Source: Paenactinomyces guangxiensis (lineage in GTDB: Bacteria > Bacillota > Bacilli > Thermoactinomycetales > Thermoactinomycetaceae). From it: a stretch of DNA of 64,000 nucleotides. Position 1 is the first letter of the stretch; each line of letters begins with the position of its first letter. Made by a program: the position numbers and the translations under genes. The stretch lies in NCBI RefSeq assembly GCF_016055185.1, contig NZ_JAECVR010000013.1, positions 1 through 64,000 on the forward strand. Reading direction: 5' to 3'. A model generated the notes under the pieces. That model saw nothing but the letters and a program-made list of their open reading frames with translations. It did not search any database and was not told where the DNA came from. Of the stretch, positions 44,576 to 52,626 are shown in pieces.

Positions 44576-45251
44576 AACATTTATCGGCCAGCACCACATC
44601 TTGCAGGGGGTTACGCTCGGCGTTCCAGAGGGGGAAATCTCGGTTCTGCTCGGGAGAAACGGGGCTGGCAAGACGACTACCTTACGTTCAATCATGGGGA
44701 TGACACCACCTGCGAAAGGGCGCGTGATCTATCGCGGAGAAGAAATTCAGACACGGCCTCCCTATCAGATTGCCCGTAAAGGAATTGGCTATGTTCCGGA
44801 AGACCAGGGGATTTTTGGCGATCTGACCGTAGCGGAAAACTTTAAGGTGGCGATGAGCAGAAAGGATCAAGGGGCACAGGAACGTTTGGAGTGGATGCTG
44901 GAACTCTTTCCCGATCTCAAAATGTTCTGGGACCGAAAAGGAGGGAACCTGAGTGGCGGGCAAAAGCAAATGTTGGCGATAGCCCGTGCTCTGGTTCAGG
45001 ATCTTTCCCTGCTTTTAATTGATGAACCGAGCAAGGGGCTGTCACCTGTGTTTGTGGATAAAGTAGCCGAATCACTGGAAAAGATTAAACATCGTACCAC
45101 GATCGTGCTGGTAGAACAAAACTTCCACATGGCCAGTGCGGTAGGGGATCGATTTACGATTCTGGACGATGGACAAAATGTGGCGAGCGGCAGGATGGAA
45201 GAGTTGAATAATGACGAGCAACTGAAACGGAAATATTTGGGGATCGCATAG
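44550..45251 (+). CDS. livF: ABC transporter ATPase, LivF type
   Basis: A 233-residue ATPase with Walker A GRNGAGKTT (35-43), Q-loop YVPEDQGIFGDLTV, signature NLSGGQKQML and Walker B LLLIDEPSKGL. The open frame begins at 44511, but GGGAGGAAAC sets ATG 44550. That gives an overlap with livG and strong translational coupling. Confidence 0.93.
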   Translation: MILELEQIETFIGQHHILQGVTLGVPEGEISVLLGRNGAGKTTTLRSIMGMTPPAKGRVIYRGEEIQTRPPYQIARKGIGYVPEDQGIFGDLTVAENFKVAMSRKDQGAQERLEWMLELFPDLKMFWDRKGGNLSGGQKQMLAIARALVQDLSLLLIDEPSKGLSPVFVDKVAESLEKIKHRTTIVLVEQNFHMASAVGDRFTILDDGQNVASGRMEELNNDEQLKRKYLGIA

Positions 45252-45275
45252 TACAGGCAGAAGGGAGGACGGCGT

Positions 45276-46145
45276 GTGGAAGTTCTCATCAACTTGACAG
45301 TCAACGGGCTGGCGACAGGGATGCTTATTTTTTTGCTTGCGGCTGGCCTGACCCTTATTTTTGGCTTGATGGACGTTCTTAATTTTGCACATGGAGGTTT
45401 GTTTGTCTGGGGTGCCTTTACCGGAATCTGGGCCTATGGACAAACAGGCAGTTTTGTGATGGGGATTGTCGCTGCCATCACCATCGGATTGGCTTTGGGC
45501 TGGCTGATGGAGCGCTGGATTGTACGGCCGGTATACGGAAACCATATGCAACAAATTTTGATCACCCTCGGGGCGATGCTGGTCCTGAGTGAAATGATCA
45601 AAGTGGTATGGGGTCCTAACCAGATCAGCGCAAAAGCCCCCGCATGGCTGGAAGGGAGCTGGAACCTGGACGGCGTGATTCTCATTAAGTACCGTTTATT
45701 TATCATTTTAGTGGGATTATTGGTACTCGCCGGATCACAGTTTCTCCTGAAACGGACCAAATGGGGACTGATCGTGCGGGCTGGCGTGGCCAACCCGGAA
45801 ATGGTTCAGGCTCTTGGGATTCATATTCGCCTTGTGTTTATGTGTGTGTTTATGTTTGGATCGGCTCTGGCAGCACTCGGCGGAGTGTTGATGGGGCCTT
45901 ACTCAGGTGTGATTTATGCGGAAATGGGGATGGAGTATGCCATTCTGGCATTTATTGTGGTGATCATCGGCGGCATGGGAAGTATCACAGGATCGGCGGT
46001 TGCCGCCATCTTCGTCGGACTGGCCAATGGATGGATCAGCTATTATTTTCCTGATTTTGCGCTGGCAGTCAATATGATCTTTATGCTGCTCGTATTATTG
46101 TTGAAGCCGGAAGGAATATTTGGAGTGAAAGAGGTGAAGGGATGA
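45276..46145 (+). CDS. livH: ABC transporter permease, LivH type
   Basis: A 289-residue integral membrane permease with about eight segments. Typical parts are LIFGLMDVLNFAHGGLFVWG near the N-terminus and ALAALGGVLMGPYSGVIY, then VVIIGGMGSITGSAVAAI, the region contacting the ATPase. GTG 45276 follows GGGAGGACGG. Its end overlaps the next permease by four bases. Confidence 0.93.
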   Translation: MEVLINLTVNGLATGMLIFLLAAGLTLIFGLMDVLNFAHGGLFVWGAFTGIWAYGQTGSFVMGIVAAITIGLALGWLMERWIVRPVYGNHMQQILITLGAMLVLSEMIKVVWGPNQISAKAPAWLEGSWNLDGVILIKYRLFIILVGLLVLAGSQFLLKRTKWGLIVRAGVANPEMVQALGIHIRLVFMCVFMFGSALAALGGVLMGPYSGVIYAEMGMEYAILAFIVVIIGGMGSITGSAVAAIFVGLANGWISYYFPDFALAVNMIFMLLVLLLKPEGIFGVKEVKG

Positions 46146-47149
46146 TCAAGAGCAGACGGGATCAGATCAAGGCTGGTTTACTGTTGATCACAGGGCTTTT
46201 TCTTGTCCTCTTTCCCTGGATCAATGATTCCCGCAGTTCCCTGATTTTGATGACGCAAATATTTATATTTGCCGTTTTTGCCATGAGTTACGATCTGCTA
46301 TTGGGATATACGGGAATCATCTCCTTCGGGCATGCGATGTTCTTTGGGATTGGGGCATACAGCACGGGAATATGGCTTGTTCGAACGGATGCCACCCTGG
46401 AGGCGCTTGTCTTCGCAATGTTGACGACCCTTATCCTGTGTATGGTTTTGAGTTATGTGGTCGGCATTTTATCTCTCCGCTTAAAGAGCCACTATTACGC
46501 GATGCTCACGCTGGCTTTTGCCGGTTTATTTCAAGTGGGGGCAGAGAAATGGCGCAGTTTGACCAAAGGGAATGACGGTTTTACTTTTCGCATTCCGGAA
46601 GAGCTGATGAATCGGGAATCGTTCTATTTGATTTCTCTCCTGTTTATGGTCATTATATTCCTTCTCTTGAGAAGATTTACACAATCGCCGATGGGCAAGG
46701 TGTTGCAGTCGATCCGTGAAAATGAGCGGCGAGCGAAGTCGCTGGGTTATCAGGTGATGCACTATAAAGTGGCGGCCAGCATGATTGCCGGAGTAATTGC
46801 GGGTCTCAGCGGCATGATGTACGCACTCAGTTTACGTTTTGTCAATACGGCGGTTTTTGCGGTGGATGTAACACTGGATGTTTTGCTCATGACGATTATC
46901 GGTGGAGTCGGCACTTTATACGGCGCGGTGATTGGGGCGGGGATCATTGAGCTTGCCCATGATGTTCTGGCTGACCTTGCGGATGTCCACTGGTTGTTTG
47001 AACGGTGGATCATTCTGTTCGGATTGATCTATATCCTTGCGGTCATATTTTTTCCCAAGGGAATCGTTGGTTCTGTCAATCGGAGGCTGGGAAATGAAAA
47101 GTGGCAAAGAAAAGGCAAACAATCACCTGCCGCTGAGCTGAGGAAATGA
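46142..47149 (+). CDS. livM: ABC transporter permease, LivM type
   Basis: A 335-residue permease, the partner of LivH. It has YDLLLGYTGIISFGHAMFFG, LRLKSHYYAMLTLAFAGL and MTIIGGVGTLYGAVIGAGI, and ends in a basic cytosolic tail. With the binding protein, two ATPases and LivH it completes a five-component importer. The next gene starts 13 bases later, so the biosynthetic-looking genes share its transcript. Confidence 0.93.
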   Translation: MIKSRRDQIKAGLLLITGLFLVLFPWINDSRSSLILMTQIFIFAVFAMSYDLLLGYTGIISFGHAMFFGIGAYSTGIWLVRTDATLEALVFAMLTTLILCMVLSYVVGILSLRLKSHYYAMLTLAFAGLFQVGAEKWRSLTKGNDGFTFRIPEELMNRESFYLISLLFMVIIFLLLRRFTQSPMGKVLQSIRENERRAKSLGYQVMHYKVAASMIAGVIAGLSGMMYALSLRFVNTAVFAVDVTLDVLLMTIIGGVGTLYGAVIGAGIIELAHDVLADLADVHWLFERWIILFGLIYILAVIFFPKGIVGSVNRRLGNEKWQRKGKQSPAAELRK

Positions 47150-47162
47150 GAGGGCGAAAAGC

Positions 47163-48182
47163 ATGAAAAAAGATCAACAGAGCATCGGCCTCATCAGCAC
47201 CGGTTTATACCTTCCGGAAAAAAGGATGACTGGTCGGGAAATCGCACAGGCTGCCGGATTGCCACTGGACGTAGTCGAGAAAAAAATGGGCATTGTGGAG
47301 AAGCCGATCCCCGGGGAAGGAGACCATCCCTGCGAGATGGGAGTGCGAGCGGCAAAACAGGCAATTGAAAGGGCCGGGGTTGATCCGGCAGAGATTGATC
47401 TCGTGATCTACATTGGCGAAGAGTATAAAGAATATCCTGTTTGGACGGCGGGAATTAAGCTGCAACAAGGAGTAGGAGCCGTTAATGCCTGGGCATTTGA
47501 TACAGCACTTCGCTGTGGAACTGCCGTGTTAGGGTTCAAGCTGGCAAAGAGTCTGATGCTGGCGGATCATTCACTTCATACGGTACTTTTAGCCGGGGGA
47601 TACCGCAATGTGGACCTGGTCAATTATCAAAACCCGCGCACCCGATTTCTCTTTAATCTGTCTGCCGGAGGGGGAGCCGTTCTCTTGCGGAAAGGCTGGA
47701 ACCGGAACGAAGTGCTTGCTTCCCACATTATTACTGATGGTTCTTTTTCTGAAGATGTGATTGTACCTGCCGGGGGGACCAAACTGCCTGCTTCCGCAGA
47801 AACAGTGCGGAAGGGGTTGCATAGCCTGGATGTCTGTGATCCGCAGGGAATGAAAGAGCGATTAGAGAAAAAATCTTTGCACAATTTTTTTCAGGTCATA
47901 CGCCAATCATTGCAGAAAAGCGGCCTATCCGAAAGGGACATCGATTACCTGGGAATTTTGCATATGAAGCGCTCTGCGCACGATGCCATTTTGCATGAAC
48001 TGGGGTTATCCAGAGAACAAACCGTGTATCTGGACCATTATGGGCATATGGGCCAAATCGATCAAATTCTGTCCCTGGAACTGGGGTTGCGGAAAGGAAA
48101 AATTAAAGCAGGAGACATTGTGGTCCTGGTAAGTGCGGGAATCGGATATGCCTGGGGGGCCACAACGATTCGCTGGGGGTGA
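47163..48182 (+). CDS. KAS III-like thiolase-fold enzyme with altered active site
   Basis: A 339-residue thiolase-fold protein of the FabH/3-oxoacyl-ACP synthase III type. The acylated cysteine is kept (Cys118 in FDTALRCGTAV) and a His corresponding to the PHQAN position is seen at His267 (LHMKRSAH). The third residue of the usual Cys-His-Asn triad is not Asn: the loop reads DHYGHMGQIDQI, with His295 there. Such changes occur in KAS III relatives that transfer acyl groups or condense unusual starters rather than initiate fatty acid synthesis. Location inside an importer operon argues against housekeeping FabH. The reaction is unknown; cleavage or condensation of an imported acyl-CoA is possible. 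Confidence 0.82.
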   Translation: MKKDQQSIGLISTGLYLPEKRMTGREIAQAAGLPLDVVEKKMGIVEKPIPGEGDHPCEMGVRAAKQAIERAGVDPAEIDLVIYIGEEYKEYPVWTAGIKLQQGVGAVNAWAFDTALRCGTAVLGFKLAKSLMLADHSLHTVLLAGGYRNVDLVNYQNPRTRFLFNLSAGGGAVLLRKGWNRNEVLASHIITDGSFSEDVIVPAGGTKLPASAETVRKGLHSLDVCDPQGMKERLEKKSLHNFFQVIRQSLQKSGLSERDIDYLGILHMKRSAHDAILHELGLSREQTVYLDHYGHMGQIDQILSLELGLRKGKIKAGDIVVLVSAGIGYAWGATTIRWG

Positions 48183-48189
48183 CAGGGGG

Positions 48190-49116
48190 ATGGAACATAG
48201 AATCCATTTAAAAACGGTCGGGCTGGGCAATGGCGAGACACTGGGGTATCGGGAGCGTGAAGGCGGAAATGAGACTTTGTTGCTTATTCACGGGAATATG
48301 ACCTCATCCAGGCACTGGGATGTCCTGTTGGAACAAATGGATGAGAAGTATCATATTATAGCTGTTGATTTGCGGGGGTTTGGTTTGTCCACTTACCATC
48401 GTCCGATTGATTCCATGAAGGACTTTGCCGATGATCTGAAACTGGTTGTCAATGCCCTGGACTTGCCATCCTTTTACCTGATGGGATGGTCGATGGGAGG
48501 AGCGGTGGCCATGCAATTTGCCGCAGACCATCCCGGATCTGTCCGGAAATTGATTTTGCTGGCACCGGCTTCAACCAGGGGTTACCCGTTTTATCGTCTG
48601 GACGCGCAGGGCAAGCCGGTTGATCGCCTGAAAACAAAGGCAGAAATCGTCAACGATCCGGGCAAAACGATCCCGGTTTTACAGGCTTATGCTGAAAAGA
48701 ATAAGGATTTTCTGCGGATGATGTGGAATTCATTGATCTATACCCGGCGCCAACCGTCAGACGAACGATATGAAGCATATCTGGAAGATATGTGTACCCA
48801 GCGCAATCTGGCAGATGTGTATCATGCGTTAAACACATTTAATATCAGCTCTGAAAATAATGGTTTAGAGCCGGGTTCCGGTGCGGCACGCCGTATTCAA
48901 GTGCCGACGCTGGTGTTGTGGGGAGAGAATGACCGGATTGTAACTGAACAGATGGTGCAGGAAATCATTCAGGATATCGGCACTCATGCCCAATTGGTTT
49001 ATCTGAAAAATTGCGGCCACTCTCCTCTCATTGATGATTGCAGTCAGCTGATTCAACAGGTTACCCGCTTTTTAAACACAGAGTCCGGAGGGAATTCCAA
49101 CGATGAGATTAGGTAA
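48190..49116 (+). CDS. Alpha/beta hydrolase
   Basis: A 308-residue cytosolic alpha/beta hydrolase. It has the oxyanion segment LLIHGNMTSSRHWD, the nucleophile elbow MGWSMGGAVAM, Asp in LWGENDRIV and His in KNCGHSPLID. The cap region between them is large. Related enzymes are esterases, thioesterases, lactonases or C-C hydrolases acting on beta-diketones. The frame opens at 48133; ATG 48190 is chosen because GGGGGTGA lies seven to nine bases upstream and the N-terminus then matches the family. It follows the KAS III-like gene by seven bases and overlaps the reductase by 14. Confidence 0.85.
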   Translation: MEHRIHLKTVGLGNGETLGYREREGGNETLLLIHGNMTSSRHWDVLLEQMDEKYHIIAVDLRGFGLSTYHRPIDSMKDFADDLKLVVNALDLPSFYLMGWSMGGAVAMQFAADHPGSVRKLILLAPASTRGYPFYRLDAQGKPVDRLKTKAEIVNDPGKTIPVLQAYAEKNKDFLRMMWNSLIYTRRQPSDERYEAYLEDMCTQRNLADVYHALNTFNISSENNGLEPGSGAARRIQVPTLVLWGENDRIVTEQMVQEIIQDIGTHAQLVYLKNCGHSPLIDDCSQLIQQVTRFLNTESGGNSNDEIR

Positions 49117-49843
49117 TCGGGTTGCGATCATTACAGGGGGAGCCAATGGAATTGGAAGAGAGACGGCGTTTACATTTGCCAGAGAAGGTGCCCAATTAAT
49201 GATTGCCGACTATGACACTGCCGCAGGACAAGAAATTTGCGCCCAGTTAAGAGAGAAGGGAGCAGAAGCCGCTTTCCATCAGGTTGATGTATCCAGCCGT
49301 GAAAGTGTTCAGAAAATGGTCGAAGCAACTGTGGAACATTTTCAAAAGATCGATATCCTTATCAACAATGCCGGGATTACCCATGACGGCATGCTGGTTA
49401 CATTGACAGAGGAGCAGTGGCGGAGGGTGATTGAAGTGAATTTGAACGGTGTCTTCTTCTGCACCCAGGCCGTTGTACCTCATATGATCAAACAGGGCCG
49501 GGGCAGAATCATCAGTGCTTCTTCGGTATCCGGTGTCTATGGAAATATAGGGCAGACCAACTACGCAGCGACAAAAGCAGGTGTGGTAGGGATGACAAAA
49601 TCCTGGGCGAAAGAGCTAGCCCGTCACGGGCTCCGGGTAAATGCCATTGCTCCCGGCTTTGTTCAAACAAGAATGGTAGAAACCGTTCCACAAACTGTGC
49701 TGGAGCAGGTTCAAAAACAAATCCCCGTCGGACGGTTGGGCAAACCTTCCGATATCGCCCACGCGTATCTATTTCTGGCTTCCGATGAAGCCGATTATAT
49801 TAATGGAACCGTATTGCATGTGGATGGCGGTATAATTATGTAA
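49103..49843 (+). CDS. FabG-like 3-oxoacyl reductase, SDR family
   Basis: A 246-residue NAD(P)-dependent short-chain dehydrogenase. It has the nucleotide loop TGGANGIGRETA, NNAGITHDGML, the catalytic Ser in SASSVSGVYGN, the YAATKAG Tyr-Lys pair and the late NGTVLHVDGG. It resembles FabG and acetoacetyl-CoA reductases. It is the last gene of the importer cluster and shares codons with the hydrolase. It would reduce a beta-keto intermediate or oxidise a beta-hydroxyacyl-CoA. GGAGGG precedes ATG 49103. Confidence 0.88.
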   Translation: MRLGNRVAIITGGANGIGRETAFTFAREGAQLMIADYDTAAGQEICAQLREKGAEAAFHQVDVSSRESVQKMVEATVEHFQKIDILINNAGITHDGMLVTLTEEQWRRVIEVNLNGVFFCTQAVVPHMIKQGRGRIISASSVSGVYGNIGQTNYAATKAGVVGMTKSWAKELARHGLRVNAIAPGFVQTRMVETVPQTVLEQVQKQIPVGRLGKPSDIAHAYLFLASDEADYINGTVLHVDGGIIM

Positions 49844-50027
49844 AAAGAGAAACCTTGTCAAAAAGAGGTGACTGGAGAACAGTTCCTTTGAGTGAAAAGG
49901 TCATCTTCCAATTCGCTGATTCCTTATGGATAGATGAAAATGGTTTTGTTATACTGTTTTCCAAACTCACTTTATGAATTGCGAGCGAGAAGCTCGCCAT
50001 TTCGATGGCAATGCAGTTCACTCCCGG

Positions 50028-50062
50028 CTCGTTGGTAGCGGCAAAGACCAACGAGCTTTCTT
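50028..50062 (+). terminator. Terminator after the importer cluster
   Basis: CTCGTTGGT (50028-50036) pairs perfectly with ACCAACGAG (50047-50055), followed by CTTTCTTATTT. A further hairpin GCGAGC/GCTCGC precedes it near 49981-49997. Confidence 0.8.
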
Positions 50063-50105
50063 ATTTCCCTCCGGCCAGAGATGATGAGGAGAAGGGGGAG
50101 GAAAT

Positions 50106-50363
50106 ATGAAAGAGAAAATTCTTCTCGTGGATGATGAAGCGGGCCTTTTAGAAATGATCAAAACATTTCTGATAAGAGAAGGCTATGAACAGATTGAGTG
50201 CGCGACTACCGGTGCAGAAGCGATCAGGCTTGTCAAACAGGAGTTGTTTGATTTGATTTTGCTTGATGTTATGTTGCCGGACATGAATGGATTTGATGTT
50301 TGCCAGGAGATGCGCAAGTTTACCTGCCGAAGATCTTTTTCGCGGCGCGAGTGGTTGGCTTAA
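50106..50363 (+). pseudogene. Truncated response regulator
   Basis: The N-terminal three quarters of a receiver domain are intact: ILLVDDEAGLLEMIKTFL, then the phosphoacceptor in LILLDVMLPDMNGFDVCQEM. The frame then runs into unrelated residues (CRRSFSRREWLA) and stops. The switch Thr, the Lys and any output domain are missing. The sequence right after MRK, read one frame over, gives YLPKIFF, which looks like the end of a histidine kinase, so a deletion may have fused the start of the regulator to the end of its kinase. A terminator follows at once. A strong GAGAAGGGGGAGG precedes ATG 50106. Confidence 0.75.
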
Positions 50364-50364
50364 G

Positions 50365-50398
50365 CAACAAGAGCCCTGGTTTTGGGGCTCTTGTTGTT
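50365..50398 (+). terminator. Terminator after the response-regulator stub
   Basis: CAACAAGAGCCC (50365-50376) pairs perfectly with GGGCTCTTGTTG (50385-50396). Confidence 0.8.
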
Positions 50399-50502
50399 GG
50401 TTTCCAAAGGATATATATTTGAAAAAATTGAGGACCCCGGGCTTTTTAATATTGCCCGGGGAATGACAGATATTTTTGAATTGTGGTTTCCGTGCGGAAG
50501 CC

Positions 50503-50533
50503 TTGACAAGGAACAATTCCACACTTTTATAAT
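50503..50533 (+). promoter_or_regulatory. Promoter of the 53-residue membrane protein
   Basis: Perfect boxes TTGACA (50503-50508) and TATAAT (50528-50533) are 19 bases apart, slightly long. A small palindrome GGAACAATTCC lies between them and could be an operator. Confidence 0.6.
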
Positions 50534-50568
50534 GACACATAAGAACGATCATTGGCGAGGAAAAGTGA

Positions 50569-50730
50569 ATGGACAAATATATATCCATCCCGGTCATTCT
50601 TATCTTCTTTTTGGTTATTGTGATCGCCAAACTGTTAAAAATAGGGTTTATCCTGTTGATTTGGTTGTTGGCACTCTTATTTGTCTTCTTTATCCGGAGA
50701 AGATTAAAGCAGCGCCGCAACCGGAATTGA
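50569..50730 (+). CDS. Small double-spanning membrane protein, 53 aa
   Basis: A short frame starts at ATG 50569 behind GAGGAAAAGTGA and ends at 50730. The product has two hydrophobic stretches (ISIPVILIFFLVIVIAKL and IGFILLIWLLALLFVFF) and a very basic C-terminus (IRRRLKQRRNRN). A promoter lies 36 bases upstream, which together with the ribosome binding site makes the gene credible despite its length. The function is unknown. Confidence 0.65.
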   Translation: MDKYISIPVILIFFLVIVIAKLLKIGFILLIWLLALLFVFFIRRRLKQRRNRN

Positions 50731-50745
50731 GGAGACAGTGAAAGG

Positions 50746-51456
50746 TTATGGCCCTTCAGCGGGCGGGTGCAGGATGTGAGCAGCAAAGTCTTCTGCCATG
50801 GGTACTCCTGATCTCCGAATTCGTTCAGCTGCCGCCACACAGTCGTACTCTGTGACACGCAGTTCTATGTCAGGGCCGATCAGAGCCCAGCATGCTCCTT
50901 TTGTACCGCTGGGCAATCCGACACTGCCCGGATTTAGGATTCGTTTGCCGGCAACCGTCCGGTCAAACTGAATATGGGTATGCCCACAGACAATCATGTT
51001 TGGTGAAACATCCTTTACCATCGGCATAATCTCAACTTCCGGTGTGTCCGCACGAATGGATTCTTCATCACTGCGGGGAGATCCATGAACAAATAATACA
51101 TTTCCTAATCCGTCCATATTGAGCACTTTTTGTTCCGGCAAGCGGCCCAGAAAATCCATATGGGATGCAGACAGCTGGCCGGCACACCAGAGATTGATAT
51201 CAGCCACCCAGGGTTCCAGTCCCTGTCCAACTCCGTATCGCCCGGCAACTTCCCGATCGGCGTTCCCCCTGATAAAATGAATCTTACCTGTAAGGCTCAT
51301 CAGCCGCTCCATCACAGCAACGGGTTCCGGCCCCCATGCCAGATCCCCCCCGATCACAATCTCATCCGGAGCAAATTTTTTCATATCGGCAAGTACCGCT
51401 TCCAGTGCAAGAAAATTACCGTGAATATCATATAAAGCAGCGACCCGCTTTGGCAT
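50746..51456 (-). CDS. Cytosolic metallophosphoesterase
   Basis: A 236-residue calcineurin-like phosphoesterase with all dimetal ligands: LYDIHGNFLALEAVL, IGGDLAWGPEP, IRGNADREV, FVHGSPRSDEES and VCGHTHIQFDRTVAG, plus LNPGSVGLP. The layout is that of YfcE/ApaH-like and PP2A-type small bacterial phosphatases, acting on nucleotides or phosphodiesters. There is no membrane segment, unlike the enzyme at 3252. It is monocistronic on the minus strand. Confidence 0.88.
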   Translation of the reverse strand: MPKRVAALYDIHGNFLALEAVLADMKKFAPDEIVIGGDLAWGPEPVAVMERLMSLTGKIHFIRGNADREVAGRYGVGQGLEPWVADINLWCAGQLSASHMDFLGRLPEQKVLNMDGLGNVLFVHGSPRSDEESIRADTPEVEIMPMVKDVSPNMIVCGHTHIQFDRTVAGKRILNPGSVGLPSGTKGACWALIGPDIELRVTEYDCVAAAERIRRSGVPMAEDFAAHILHPPAEGP

Positions 51457-51526
51457 ATTTGAATCCCTCCTGGTCGTAAATGGTGGCCGAGGTGATTGGT
51501 TTTACGGATATATTTACAGAGAACCC

Positions 51527-52492
51527 TTAGCGATCCAGATCTCTTTTTCCTTTATGACCGGATTTTCTCTGATCAGCAAACAGTTGAATGATCCAATGGA
51601 CGGATGGCTTAATCACCTGGCGGATGACCCGTGCAGCGGGAGTTTGAATCAGGTGGACCCAGACCCAATGAGCAGGATGTTTGATCAGATAGAGGCCAGC
51701 CCAGCGCACCATCGGGAATATGGCCTCCTTCCAAACCCACATGAACATGTTTATGATAAAAAGAAACACGTTTTTTGCCCATTTTGCCGCAACTAGGAGC
51801 ACAAGTCGGTATATCCGGACAGAGATCGGAACGATGATATGATTCCATACCCAGACCAGGAGAAGTAGAATCAGATTTTTCCATACCCAGGTACAGAAGT
51901 GAGCCACAGGGAGAATGATATATTTCCAGAGCCAGCGAAGCGGAATATAGATGAGATAGAACAAGACAAAACGAATCGGATGATAAATGAGATATTTGCA
52001 GATCCATACAGTTACTGGTACAAGAACCCGGTTCCACAGCCAGGAAAAGGGAATATAGATCAAATAGACAAAGATAAAGCGCAGCACCGGCCGTAAAATG
52101 GTTTTCCAGATCCACAAAGTAACGGGTACAATCACCCGTTTCCAGAGCCAGCGAAGCGGCAGGTCCAATAAGTAAATGTATATAAAGCGGATGGGTAACG
52201 CAATGAGATATTCCCAAATCCGGGAGAGAACAGGAACGATTACTTGTTTCCATAGCCAACTCACAAAATGACTGATTTGTTGAGCGAGCCAGCCAAAGCA
52301 TTTATAAAGAATATAAAGAGGAAAATAGCAGATAAAAAATGCCACTTTGCCAAGTGACTTTACAAACTCCTCAAAAAACAGAAACAAACTTTTACTCCAA
52401 TTCCATTGATCCTTACTTTTACGATTCCATTGTATGATGGTCAAAATAAGCACTGCAGCCAGATAGACGATGACCAATAAATAAGTGAGCAT
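51527..52492 (-). CDS. Trp-rich membrane protein with 36-residue repeats
   Basis: A 321-residue, extremely hydrophobic protein with more than 25 tryptophans. Three 36-residue repeats in tandem cover about residues 79-186. Each begins WLWK or WLWN, continues with VIVPV, an aromatic stretch and PIRF or PVLRF, and ends in a Tyr/Leu/Ile-Pro segment. Degenerate copies (WVWNHIIVPI, WVWKEAIFPM, WVWVHLIQTP) continue to the basic tail. The N-terminus is a clear membrane helix (TYLLVIVYLAAVLILTII). I do not recognise the family. Regular Trp and Pro spacing suggests hairpins lying at the membrane surface. It is monocistronic. Confidence 0.8.
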   Translation of the reverse strand: MLTYLLVIVYLAAVLILTIIQWNRKSKDQWNWSKSLFLFFEEFVKSLGKVAFFICYFPLYILYKCFGWLAQQISHFVSWLWKQVIVPVLSRIWEYLIALPIRFIYIYLLDLPLRWLWKRVIVPVTLWIWKTILRPVLRFIFVYLIYIPFSWLWNRVLVPVTVWICKYLIYHPIRFVLFYLIYIPLRWLWKYIILPVAHFCTWVWKNLILLLLVWVWNHIIVPISVRIYRLVLLVAAKWAKNVFLFIINMFMWVWKEAIFPMVRWAGLYLIKHPAHWVWVHLIQTPAARVIRQVIKPSVHWIIQLFADQRKSGHKGKRDLDR

Positions 52493-52626
52493 AGCTGTAC
52501 TCCTTTTTCTAATTCAATAAATATTATACATTCTTTTCAACTGTCATCAATCATCGGACCTCGGCTCTTGTTTGCAGGGGTGAGAATCTTTCAGGAAGAG
52601 ATATTAGGATAAGGAGGGCCAGAGAC

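Noticed and set aside
50382-50741. 119-codon plus-strand frame
   Set aside because: It starts inside a terminator and crosses the promoter and the start of the better-supported 53-residue gene in another frame.
50148-50858. 236-codon open frame on the minus strand
   Set aside because: It runs antisense through the regulator stub, its terminator, the 53-residue gene with its promoter, and the end of the phosphoesterase gene. It has no ribosome binding site and a low-complexity product.
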